From Pseudomonadota bacterium (GTDB lineage: Bacteria; Myxococcota_A; UBA796; CAJQPC01), in contig JAAESX010000091.1 in assembly GCA_024228935.1 (NCBI GenBank), positions 124,001-188,000 on the forward strand: a stretch of 64,000 nucleotides of DNA, written 5' to 3'. The stretch's first letter is position 1, and each line of letters begins with the position of its first letter. The notes beneath the pieces are model-generated. The model made no database searches. It saw nothing but the letters and a program-made list of their open reading frames with translations, and was not told the origin of the DNA. The position numbers were made by a program, and so were the translations under genes. This document shows positions 1 through 7,598 of the stretch, in pieces.

Positions 1-2
1 AC

Positions 3-245
3 GGTGATCGCTACGTCCGTGTGCCCGTCTCCCAGAGGGATCTGGACCGCGTCCAGCTCGGCGACAACGTCGAGTTCGAGACCGACAGCGCCGTCGCGGT
101 GGCCGGCCACGTGGTCGACATCGCCACCGAGGCCCAGCCCCTCGGCACCCAGTCCGTGTTCTGGGTCGCCGTCCTGCTCGACAGCGGCGCCGTCGTCGCC
201 CCGGGTGCCACCGGCACCGCCCACTTCCTCGGTCAGGGGTCGTGA
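3..245 (+). CDS. C-terminal fragment of a HlyD-like periplasmic adaptor protein (partial)
   Basis: Only the last 80 or so residues are present; the frame is open to the left edge of the window. The visible part is a series of short beta strands with a V-P-V-S-x-x-D-L-x-x-V-x-x-G-x-x-V pattern followed by a small hydrophobic strand, as at the C-terminal beta-barrel end of HlyD/RND-type membrane fusion proteins, which connect an inner-membrane pump to an outer-membrane channel. The stop overlaps the GTG start of the polyphosphate polymerase gene by three bases, so the two are probably cotranscribed. The family call rests on a short fragment and is tentative; another beta-rich envelope protein would fit as well. 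Confidence 0.5.
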   Translation, partial: GDRYVRVPVSQRDLDRVQLGDNVEFETDSAVAVAGHVVDIATEAQPLGTQSVFWVAVLLDSGAVVAPGATGTAHFLGQGS

Positions 246-1012
246 CCGAAGGGCGCTGGGAGCTCAAGTACATGGTGCGCGAGGAGAACATCCCGCACCT
301 GCTCGACGTGGTGAAGCCCTACGTGAGCCCCGACGAGAACGCGAGCCTGCTCCCGAACGGCGGCTACGGCTACACGGTCAGCAGCCTGTACCTAGACAAC
401 GAGCAGCTCGAGGGCTACACCGAGCGGCTGCGGATGGACCGCATCCGGAACCGCGTCCGTGTCCGCACCTACGGCAAGCCCGGGGACCGCGCTCCGGTCT
501 TCCTCGAGGCGAAGCGCAAGCTCGACAACCAGGTCATCAAGCACCGGGCCCGCGCCCCGTTCGACTCGCAGGAGTGGAAGGAGCTCGGCGACCGCCCCTG
601 GCAGGCCTGCGTCGAGCCCCTCACGGGCGTGAACCGCCAGCGCGCCCAGCGCTTCCGGGACCACGTCGACGGTAAGAAGATGGTGCCCGTCTGCACCGTC
701 CGGTACGAGCGCGAGATCTTCACCTCGGGCAACGATCGACTGACCCTGGACCGGAACGTCCGCGCCGCCGTTCGGCCCCCTGCCAACGACCTGTACGCCC
801 CGTCGACCATCCGCCTCATCCCGGAGCCCTGGGTCGTGCTGGAGATCAAGTTCTACGGCCAGGCGCCAGAATGGATGCGCATGGTCATCCGTGAGCTGCA
901 CCTCCGCGCCGAACCGGTCAGCAAGTTCGCGCTCGGCGTCGGGCTCGGCCTTCGCGCCGACCACCCGCTCGAGGTGAAGCAGATCACCCCTCACTCGGTC
1001 CTCGCTGCATGA
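242..1012 (+). CDS. VTC-domain polyphosphate polymerase
   Basis: The 256-residue protein matches the VTC catalytic fold (PF09359), a tunnel-shaped enzyme that in yeast Vtc4 makes polyphosphate from ATP. Recognisable marks are E-L-K-Y at residues 7-10, S-L-Y-L-D at 48-52, an Arg-rich strand at 67-77, E-A-K-R-K at 89-93, Lys100 and Arg102, E-I-K at 201-203 and S-K-F at 227-229; these correspond to the basic nucleotide/polyphosphate channel and the acidic metal ligands. There is no membrane segment, so it should be cytoplasmic, perhaps docked on the DUF4956 membrane protein encoded next. It starts with GTG overlapping the upstream stop and itself overlaps the downstream gene (ATGA). The neighbourhood VTC, DUF4956, CotH is a recurrent bacterial arrangement. 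Activity as a polymerase is inferred from the family. Confidence 0.88.
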   Translation: MTEGRWELKYMVREENIPHLLDVVKPYVSPDENASLLPNGGYGYTVSSLYLDNEQLEGYTERLRMDRIRNRVRVRTYGKPGDRAPVFLEAKRKLDNQVIKHRARAPFDSQEWKELGDRPWQACVEPLTGVNRQRAQRFRDHVDGKKMVPVCTVRYEREIFTSGNDRLTLDRNVRAAVRPPANDLYAPSTIRLIPEPWVVLEIKFYGQAPEWMRMVIRELHLRAEPVSKFALGVGLGLRADHPLEVKQITPHSVLAA

Positions 1013-1704
1013 ATCCGTTCGAGATGGAGCAGGTCTTCAGCCAGACCGCGACGATCACGACCGAGGATGCGCTCCAGGGGCTCATCCTGGCGCTCGCTCT
1101 CGGGCTCGCCATCGCGGCGCTGCACAGGTTCTCGAAGATCGAGGCCGCCGCGGCTCCGGGGATGCTGTCCGCCATCGCGCTGCTGCCGCCGATCACGTCG
1201 CTCGTGATGATGGTCATCGGCAACAGCCTGGCCCGCGCCTTCTCGCTGGTCGGAGCGCTCGCGATCATCCGGTTCCGCACCCGGCTGCGCTCGCCGTGGG
1301 ACATCACGTTCATCTTCCTGGCGCTCGCCGTCGGGGTCGGTTGCGGCGTGGGCGCCCATGCCGTGTCGATCCTCGGCACCGGGGTGGTCGGGCTCGCCGT
1401 GCTGCTGCTCGGCGCCTTGCCCGGGACGCGTCCCGTCGCCGATGTGTACGCGCTCCGCTGCGAAGTGTCCGCCCACCAGTGCGGCCCAGCCGAGCTCGAG
1501 CCCATCCTCGCCAACTTCGTGGCCGAGAAGAGCCTGTCCGAGGCCAAGACCGGCCGCTTCGGCGAGGCGCTGTCGCTCACCTGGCGAATCAATCTGAAGC
1601 CCGACGTCACCATCGAGAGCCTGCTCGGCGAGCTCTCCGCGGTCGAAGGCGTCGAGCGGGCCACGCTCGTGGCCAACCCCGACCAGCTCGGGGAGGAGGC
1701 CTGA
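1009..1704 (+). CDS. DUF4956 integral membrane protein
   Basis: A 231-residue protein with about four hydrophobic helices in its first 150 residues (roughly 20-40, 45-68, 75-90, 105-145) and a soluble alpha/beta tail of about 80 residues. The segment around residues 65-105, with N-S-L-A-R-A-F-S-L-V-G-A and I-I-R-F-R-T, is the typical DUF4956 signature. Family members are usually encoded beside VTC polymerases and CotH proteins, as here. The start ATG overlaps the VTC stop and the stop overlaps the next ATG. A role in exporting, anchoring or regulating a polymer made by the VTC protein is plausible but inferred from position only. Confidence 0.85.
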   Translation: MNPFEMEQVFSQTATITTEDALQGLILALALGLAIAALHRFSKIEAAAAPGMLSAIALLPPITSLVMMVIGNSLARAFSLVGALAIIRFRTRLRSPWDITFIFLALAVGVGCGVGAHAVSILGTGVVGLAVLLLGALPGTRPVADVYALRCEVSAHQCGPAELEPILANFVAEKSLSEAKTGRFGEALSLTWRINLKPDVTIESLLGELSAVEGVERATLVANPDQLGEEA

Positions 1705-2306
1705 TGATTTCCTTGCTCCTGGCGTACACCGGCTTCCTGGGGTGCACCGACGGCACCGGCGGCGACGAGGGGGACGACCCCGAGACCTGCTTCGACGGCG
1801 AAGACAACGACGCGGACGGCGAGATCGACTGCGACGACGCGGGCTGCTCGGACGTCGAGGGCTGCCTGTCCTCGACCGGTGACATCGTCATCAACGAGTT
1901 CATGGCCGCGAACGGCACGACCATCGAGACGCCCGAGGGCGCCTACTCGGACTGGATCGAGCTCTACAACGCCGGTGAAGAGAGCGTCGACATCGGTGAC
2001 TGGACCATCACCGACGACCTGGGCGTCCCCGGCAAGCACATCCTGCAGTCGCAGACCATCGAGCCGGGCGGGTTCCTGCTGCTTTGGGCCGACGACGACG
2101 AAGAGGAGCTGGGCGCGGGTCACCTGGGCTGGCACCTGGACGTCGAGGGCGAGTCCATCGGCCTGTACCGGCCGGACGGCTCGGCCAGCGACACGGTCGA
2201 GTACGACGCACAGGCGGAAGACCTGTCCGCGGCGCGGATCCCGGACGGGTCCAACGACTGGGTGATCACCGACGACCCGACCCCCGGGGAGAGCAACGGC
2301 GAGTGA
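1704..2306 (+). CDS. lamin-tail domain lipoprotein
   Basis: A 200-residue protein with an N-terminal hydrophobic stretch ending in G-C at residue 14, then an acidic repeat-like segment rich in D-N-D-A-D-G/E-I-D-C (resembling calcium-binding metal-motif repeats), then a lamin-tail domain (LTD) from about residue 55: I-V-I-N-E-F-M-A-x-N-G, S-D-W-I-E-L-Y-N-A-G-E, and a W-A-D-D strand. LTDs are surface beta-sandwich modules in bacteria. It lacks a basic residue before the hydrophobic core. Both ends overlap neighbours (TGATG upstream, GTGA downstream), so it is coupled to DUF4956 and CotH. A second LTD/CotH pair sits at about 11.8-14.2 kb. Confidence 0.82.
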   Translation: MISLLLAYTGFLGCTDGTGGDEGDDPETCFDGEDNDADGEIDCDDAGCSDVEGCLSSTGDIVINEFMAANGTTIETPEGAYSDWIELYNAGEESVDIGDWTITDDLGVPGKHILQSQTIEPGGFLLLWADDDEEELGAGHLGWHLDVEGESIGLYRPDGSASDTVEYDAQAEDLSAARIPDGSNDWVITDDPTPGESNGE

Positions 2307-3775
2307 TCCTCGCGCTGCTGGGGTGCCAAGGGGCCACGGTGGCGATCGGCCCGGAGCCGGAGGACACCTCGGTCGAGTGGAGCGGTACGTGCGGCCTGCA
2401 GGTCGAGGAGACCGAGGTCTTCGGCGTCGAGGGGGACCGCATCTCCTTCGATGTGTCCTGCGAGAGCGGCGCCAAGGTCACCGCCAACCTGCCCGAGGGC
2501 GCCGAGCTCGACGAGGACGGGTTCTCCTGGAAGCCCGCCGAGGATCAGGCCGGCGATCACACGGTCCTGTTCCAGGGCTCGGGCGACGGCTTCCCCGAGA
2601 CCGCGAGCGTCACGCTGCACATCGCCGACGACTGGGAGGACAACGACAACGAGCCGGTCGAGCCGACCGAGTACCTCGAGGAGTACGGCCTCCCCGTCAT
2701 GCACATCGACCCGCGCGGGGACCTGTCCCAGGAGTACATCGACGCGCGGCTGTGGTGGGAAGGCGTCGAGTACGCCTCGGAGATCAAGATTCGAGGCGCC
2801 GCCAGCGCCAGCTACCCGAAGAACGGCTTCACGCTCGACTTCGACGACGTGCAGCTCGAGCTGTCCGACCGCGGAATGGGCGACAAGCGCCACCTGGTCC
2901 TGATCTCGACGTTCGACGACAACGCCTACGTCCGGCAGATGCTCGCCTACGACCTGTGGAACGACATGGCGGACTTCCACGACGCCGATCGGCTCCGCGT
3001 CCGCACGTTCCCCCTCGTCGTCTACCTCGACGGCGAGTACCACGGGCTGTACGTCGCCGCCGACCACATCGACGACGAGTACCTGGGACAGATGGGCCTC
3101 GACCGCGAGAGCTCGCTCTACAAGGCGGTCAGCCACGACGCCGACTTCGCCTGGAAGTCCGACCTGACCAGCGGCTACGAGCTCAAGGAGAGCGACACGT
3201 GGCAGCCGCTCATCGACCTGGTCACGTTCACGGGGAGCGCCTCGTCACAGGAGCTCGTCGACGGCGCCGACGCGTGGATCGACTCCGAGGAGTTCATCGA
3301 CTGGTGGGCGTTTGTCTACTTCTCCATGAGCGGGGACTCGGCCGGGAAGAACAGCTACCTGGCCTGGGACGAGCCGAACCACCGCATGCGCTACGCGCCT
3401 TGGGACTTCAACCACAGCTGGGGTCAGGACTGGCGCACGCTGCGGATCGACAGCGACTACGACTGGGACATGACCAGCCGCAACAAGGTCTTCGACGCGC
3501 TCCTGGACGTCGACAAGGACCGCGTACGCGAGCGCTGGGACGTGCTCTTCGACGGGCCGTTCTCCGAGGAGGCCCTGGTGGCCAGGCTCGATGGCTACTA
3601 CGCCGACGTCGACCCGAGCGCGGCACGCGACTGGGACAAGTGGGCCGGCGAGTACAAGAGCTACGGCGGCTGGTCGTCGCGGTCGGACTGGACCACGTAC
3701 GAAGAGGAGAAGGAGTACCTCTACGAGTGGGTCCGGGAGCGCTCCGAGTGGGCGCAGGGCGAAGGCCGGCCCTAG
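2303..3775 (+). CDS. CotH kinase family lipoprotein
   Basis: The product (490 residues, GTG start overlapping the previous stop) begins with a very short lipoprotein signal with Cys at residue 8. Residues about 25-110 look like an Ig/cadherin-type beta domain; the CotH domain follows from about 130 to 470. Visible CotH marks are I-K-I-R-G-A-A-S-A-S-Y-P-K-N-G-F, an H-G-L-Y segment after a strand, and R-Y-A-P-W-D-F-N-H-S-W. Bacillus CotH is a protein kinase of spore-coat proteins; Myxococcota homologues are mostly uncharacterised secreted proteins. Lipid anchoring suggests action outside the cytoplasm. It closes the VTC-DUF4956-LTD operon. Confidence 0.87.
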   Translation: MILALLGCQGATVAIGPEPEDTSVEWSGTCGLQVEETEVFGVEGDRISFDVSCESGAKVTANLPEGAELDEDGFSWKPAEDQAGDHTVLFQGSGDGFPETASVTLHIADDWEDNDNEPVEPTEYLEEYGLPVMHIDPRGDLSQEYIDARLWWEGVEYASEIKIRGAASASYPKNGFTLDFDDVQLELSDRGMGDKRHLVLISTFDDNAYVRQMLAYDLWNDMADFHDADRLRVRTFPLVVYLDGEYHGLYVAADHIDDEYLGQMGLDRESSLYKAVSHDADFAWKSDLTSGYELKESDTWQPLIDLVTFTGSASSQELVDGADAWIDSEEFIDWWAFVYFSMSGDSAGKNSYLAWDEPNHRMRYAPWDFNHSWGQDWRTLRIDSDYDWDMTSRNKVFDALLDVDKDRVRERWDVLFDGPFSEEALVARLDGYYADVDPSAARDWDKWAGEYKSYGGWSSRSDWTTYEEEKEYLYEWVRERSEWAQGEGRP

Positions 3776-3790
3776 GCCCGAGAGTCGAGT

Positions 3791-3862
3791 CCCGAGAGTC
3801 CCGAGAGTCCCGAGAGTCCCGAGAGTCCCGAGAGTCCCGAGAGTCCCGAGAGTCCCGAGAGT
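3791..3862. repeat. 9-bp tandem direct repeat, eight copies
   Basis: Eight perfect head-to-tail copies of the nonamer cccgagagt, flanked on each side by a related partial unit containing gagtcgagtccc. It starts 15 bp after the CotH stop and lies in an intergenic gap of about 200 bp before the four-helix-bundle gene. A multiple of three, it keeps a frame open in all six readings but shows no start site. It may be a strand-slippage repeat; no function can be read from the sequence. Confidence 0.95.
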
Positions 3863-3977
3863 CGAGTCCCGTCGCACCGTGCTCTCCCCGTTGCTTCTCC
3901 GGACCCTCGGTCGGCCCCCCGGCTGCGTCGTGATGGGGGCCTCCCTCGGGCCCTCCGAAGCAAAGGGAGAGCGAGAC

Positions 3978-4298
3978 ATGAGCGAGAGGAACTTCAGCTT
4001 CGAGAACCTGGACGTCTACAGACTGAGCGTTCGGGTCAACGAACAGGTGATGGACATGAGCTGGCCCCGAGGCCGAGCCCACCTGAAGGACCAGGCGATC
4101 AGGGCGGCCGACTCGATGGTGCTGAACCTGACGGAAGGCTGGGGACGAGGTCGTCACACAGCCGCAGGAAAGAACCACTTCCGCATCGCGAAGGGCAGCG
4201 CCGCCGAGGTCTTCACCGCGATGGTCCTGATGAAGCGCACCGACCTGCAGTCAGACCTGCGCCGCATCGGCTCGATGCTTCACGGGCTCCAACGGTGA
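3978..4298 (+). CDS. four-helix-bundle protein (S23/IVP family)
   Basis: The 106-residue product matches the four-helix-bundle family first known as the 23S rRNA intervening-sequence protein (PF05635): F-E-N-L-D-V-Y-R-L-S near the start, then helices with D-Q-A-I-R-A-A-D-S-M-V-L-N-L-T-E-G-W-G-R-G, and the K-N-H-F-R-I-A-K-G-S-A-A-E-V segment. The ATG is preceded at a suitable distance by a purine-rich GGGAGA, which decides it over an in-frame upstream ATG. Family members are small, cationic, pentameric, and sometimes nucleic-acid binding (for example Avd in diversity-generating retroelements). No 23S rRNA and no reverse transcriptase lie nearby, so this is a stand-alone copy of unknown role. 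Confidence 0.88.
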   Translation: MSERNFSFENLDVYRLSVRVNEQVMDMSWPRGRAHLKDQAIRAADSMVLNLTEGWGRGRHTAAGKNHFRIAKGSAAEVFTAMVLMKRTDLQSDLRRIGSMLHGLQR

Positions 4299-4311
4299 GC
4301 CCGGCGGCTGC

Positions 4312-5649
4312 TCAGTTACAGGTCCCGGGCATGTTCGCGTCCAGCCACGCGGCGCGGTCGTGCTGCCACTCCCGCAGCCACTCGACCTCGTCGGTGTAGC
4401 TGTCGCCGACGTACGAGTTCGGGTCGACGTACTCGCCGATGGTCTCCCACTTCTCGTGGTCCCGCGGCTCGGCGTGCTCGAGCTCGGCCACCATCTCGTC
4501 GATGGCCGCGTCGATGTTGGCATCCGACAGCGGGCCCGCCCGGTGCTCCTCGTACCGGCACCGCAGCGCGTCCTGGAACGCCGGGTCCGACAGCAGCCGC
4601 TTCCACCAGTACGGGAACTGGTAGCCCTCGCCGCAGTTCGTGAGGTCATCGATGATGAACCCCTCGATGTTCTCGCAGTCGCAGTAGTTCACGTTGCCGT
4701 AGGCGCGGTCGAAGTCCCAGACCGGCCCCGCGTGCAGCCGCCCGCCGTCGGCCTCGGAGTCCTTGTACAGGTACGCGGACAGCCGGTAGGCATCGATGTT
4801 GTGGGTCATCTCGTTCAGGATGAAGTGGTCCATCCAGTCCTCGGCCACGACCCAGTCGTCGTAGGTCGACGCGAAGTCGTCGGCGGACAGGGCGGCCTCG
4901 AACTCCTCGAACCACGCCTTCAGGTAGGCGTCCTGCTCGCCGGTGATGTCCTCGTACCGGGGGTAGTGGTAGTCGATCTTCGTGCCGCGCTCGGTGTCCC
5001 AGCCTTCGTTGCGGTGCTGCTCGATGCGGACGATGTAGCCGCCGGTGATGTCGCCATCGGTCCCGTTCTCGGCGATGTCCACGCGGTCGTTGTCCTGCCG
5101 GACCCGCTCCACCAGCAGGTAGACGCCGCGGTAGCGCCCGTCGTCGTACAGCTCGACGAACCGGGTCCGGACCGACCAGCGCGGGCTCACGTCGCGGGCC
5201 ATCTGGTAGGCCAGCGCGTTCCGGATGAGGGTCTTGTCCGAGTACGGCGCGTGCAGGACGAAGTCGCTGCCCTTGGGCAGGCCCAGGATCTCGTGGTTGG
5301 CGTCCTCGCCGTCCTCGTCACGCAGCTCGATTCGGTAGCCCTGCTTCGGGTATCCCTGGCTGCTGCTGCCGTGGACCTCGATGCCGATGGGCACCTCGAG
5401 CAGGCGCGGGTCGTCCTCGACGTCGTCGTGGTCGTCTGTGGTCGGCCGGATGATGGCCAGCGTGCCGTCCGCCTTCTCCCCGGTCGGGATGCTGCCTTCG
5501 AGCTCGACCCAGAACACCGGCACGTGCTGGGGAACGCCCGGGACCTTCTCGGTGCCCGTGTCGTCGACGACGGGGACCTCGGAGTCGACAGGCTCCTCGG
5601 TGACGAGCTCGACCGAGTTGCCGCCGCTGCAAGCGAGCCACAGCCACAT
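4312..5649 (-). CDS. CotH kinase family lipoprotein
   Basis: A 445-residue CotH protein with an extremely short lipoprotein signal (Cys at residue 7), an acidic linker with D-S-E-V-P-V-V-D-D-T-G, then the CotH domain: I-E-V-H-G-S-S-S-Q-G-Y-P-K-Q-G-Y, R-N-A-L-A-Y-Q-M-A-R-D, R-G-V-Y-L-L-V-E-R-V and A-G-P-V-W-D-F-D-R-A-Y-G-N. These are the textbook CotH motifs, including the substrate/ATP-site Lys and the W-D-F-D segment. The ATG overlaps the alkaline phosphatase stop by one base (TGATG), so the two lipoproteins are produced together. Extracytoplasmic location is inferred from the signal; kinase activity from family only. Confidence 0.88.
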   Translation of the reverse strand: MWLWLACSGGNSVELVTEEPVDSEVPVVDDTGTEKVPGVPQHVPVFWVELEGSIPTGEKADGTLAIIRPTTDDHDDVEDDPRLLEVPIGIEVHGSSSQGYPKQGYRIELRDEDGEDANHEILGLPKGSDFVLHAPYSDKTLIRNALAYQMARDVSPRWSVRTRFVELYDDGRYRGVYLLVERVRQDNDRVDIAENGTDGDITGGYIVRIEQHRNEGWDTERGTKIDYHYPRYEDITGEQDAYLKAWFEEFEAALSADDFASTYDDWVVAEDWMDHFILNEMTHNIDAYRLSAYLYKDSEADGGRLHAGPVWDFDRAYGNVNYCDCENIEGFIIDDLTNCGEGYQFPYWWKRLLSDPAFQDALRCRYEEHRAGPLSDANIDAAIDEMVAELEHAEPRDHEKWETIGEYVDPNSYVGDSYTDEVEWLREWQHDRAAWLDANMPGTCN

Positions 5650-7589
5650 CACGGGTAGACCGCCGGCGTCGAGGTCATCACGCCAGTGCTGTCGACCGTC
5701 AGGTGCACGACCTGCTCGACGACGACCGCGCCGACACCCGGCGCTGTCGCCGAGGTCGCCGCGGGAAGCGTCTGGTTCGACACATCCGTGCCCGAGTTGT
5801 CCACGACGACCGCGAACAGCCCCACCTCGAGGCCCGTCGCCGGCATGCCGTCCGGGTAGATGCTGTGCCAGGGGATGAGGATCTCCCAGCCGTTCTCGGT
5901 GGTGCCCGCCGAGCCCGCATCTGTCGGCGAGTTGCCGTGCCGGCCGATGTTGCCGTAGTCGAACGCCGTCGTGGTGAAGAGCCAGTACAGGTCGTTCGGG
6001 TTGACCCACGGGTCACCAACGCCGCGAAGCCCGGCGGACTCGTCCATGGTCACGAAGTCGACCGGCGAGGCGTTCAGCGCACCCACGGCCAGGTCGAACC
6101 CCAGCCCCTCGACCTGGACGTCCAGGGTGAGCGCCGAGAGCGCCAGGTCCAGCTCGCCCGTCGGGTCGGCGAGCGTGTTGTCGCTCGCCAGGCCCGTGCC
6201 CTCGCCGAGGTCGACGTCGATGAGGAGCAGCGGGGTCATCCCCGGGCCGTACACCCCGTCCAGTCCGATCCGCATGCCAGCACCATCGGAGCCGACCCGC
6301 AGGGCGTCGAGCTGGTTGTCGCTGTGCGACGTCGTCCAGGACTGGGTCGTGATGACCGAGCCCACGTCGTCGGTGGCCCCGTCGATCAGCGGCGGCACGT
6401 AGGGCTCGTCGACGACCTCGTCCTCGATGACCGAGGCCAGCACCGTGTGGACCCAGACGTTCTGGCGGCGCTCCTCGTGGAACCACTGGGTCCGCGGCCC
6501 CTGCGCCCAGACGCCCACGTCGTCGTTCGTGTGCAGGCCCCAGTGGAACAGCGTGCCGGGGTAGCCCTCCTCGGTCGTGTTCCCATCCAGGTACATCCCG
6601 CCGCACTCGTGGTCCGCCGTGACGACGATGACGGTGTCCTCGTCGGCCCGGTCCATCGCGACCTGGACGGCCTTGGCGAACTCCGAGGTCTCGAAGTGGA
6701 CCGCGTCCGGCATCTGGCCGTGCGAGGCGTGGTCGATGCGCGCGCCCTCGACCATCAGGAAGTAGCCGTCCGTGTCGTCCTCGAGCAGGTCGAGCGCGGC
6801 CGTGGTCATCTCGGCGAGCGTCGGCTCGGTCGAGTCGTCCGGCTTGAAGAGCTTGTACTCGAGCTCACCGCCGGCGAAGAGGCCGAGCACCGGCCGGCCG
6901 TCGGGCACCAGCGACGCGAGGTCGTCCGCCGTCGACAGCACCTGGAAGTCCTCGTTGTCGACGAGCGCATCCGCGAGCTGCGACTGACCTCCGCCGAGCA
7001 GGATCTCCGGCGGGGTCGCGAAGATGTCTTCGATGATGCCGTCGATGTCGCCGCGGCTGTCTCGATGGGCCGTGAAGGCCGAGGGCGTCGCGCCCGTGAT
7101 CTTGTCGGTGGTCACGATGCCGACCGACATGCCCCGTGCCCGCGCCAGCTCGCTGAGGCTCTCCAGATCCTGATGAGCCTGGTCCACACCCAGGAAGCCG
7201 TTCACGGTCTTCGTGCCCGTGGCCATGGCCGTGCCGCTGGCCGCCGAGTCCGTCGTCCCCGTGACCGAGGCCGTCTGCAGGTTGCCCTGGTGCGGCATCG
7301 ACTCGAACGACAGCGTGCCCTTGGCGCCGTTGTCCAGGAGCCCGCCGCCGGCGACGTGCTCGAACCCCATGCCGTCGCCGATGAACAGCACGATGCGCGG
7401 CGGTCCGTCCAGCCCCGTGTCCGGCGGGTCGCTGTCGTCCCCCGAGTCCGGAGGATCGCTGTGGGTGGACTCGCCGGTGTGGGCGGTCTCGCCGGTGTGG
7501 CCGGTCTCCGCGGTCGGCGTCGAGTCCGACGTGGAGTCCTTCGGTGTGGTCTCGGGCGCGCGCGTGCACGACAACAGGAAGAGCAGCAT
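5649..7589 (-). CDS. alkaline phosphatase family lipoprotein
   Basis: A 646-residue alkaline phosphatase superfamily enzyme. After a seven-residue hydrophobic leader and Cys8 comes a 50-residue linker rich in D-S, T-G-E and D-P. The catalytic core starts near residue 65 with I-G-D-G-M-G (Asp72 metal ligand), T-D-S-A-A-S-G-T-A (Ser115 nucleophile), E-G-A-R-I-D-H-A-S-H, T-A-D-H-E-C-G-G and a late H-T-N-D-D-V-G. This is a complete PhoA-type set of metal ligands, so phosphomonoesterase activity outside the cell membrane is likely. An extra beta-rich C-terminal domain of about 220 residues follows. An in-frame TAG lies two codons upstream of the ATG, so the very short leader cannot be an annotation artefact. 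It precedes and overlaps a CotH gene. Confidence 0.93.
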   Translation of the reverse strand: MLLFLLSCTRAPETTPKDSTSDSTPTAETGHTGETAHTGESTHSDPPDSGDDSDPPDTGLDGPPRIVLFIGDGMGFEHVAGGGLLDNGAKGTLSFESMPHQGNLQTASVTGTTDSAASGTAMATGTKTVNGFLGVDQAHQDLESLSELARARGMSVGIVTTDKITGATPSAFTAHRDSRGDIDGIIEDIFATPPEILLGGGQSQLADALVDNEDFQVLSTADDLASLVPDGRPVLGLFAGGELEYKLFKPDDSTEPTLAEMTTAALDLLEDDTDGYFLMVEGARIDHASHGQMPDAVHFETSEFAKAVQVAMDRADEDTVIVVTADHECGGMYLDGNTTEEGYPGTLFHWGLHTNDDVGVWAQGPRTQWFHEERRQNVWVHTVLASVIEDEVVDEPYVPPLIDGATDDVGSVITTQSWTTSHSDNQLDALRVGSDGAGMRIGLDGVYGPGMTPLLLIDVDLGEGTGLASDNTLADPTGELDLALSALTLDVQVEGLGFDLAVGALNASPVDFVTMDESAGLRGVGDPWVNPNDLYWLFTTTAFDYGNIGRHGNSPTDAGSAGTTENGWEILIPWHSIYPDGMPATGLEVGLFAVVVDNSGTDVSNQTLPAATSATAPGVGAVVVEQVVHLTVDSTGVMTSTPAVYP

Positions 7590-7598
7590 CCGCTAAGA

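Noticed and set aside
3780..3933. Coding of the 9-bp repeat as an R-E-S type repeat peptide
   Set aside because: No start or ribosome site, and the frame lies after the CotH stop in an intergenic gap.
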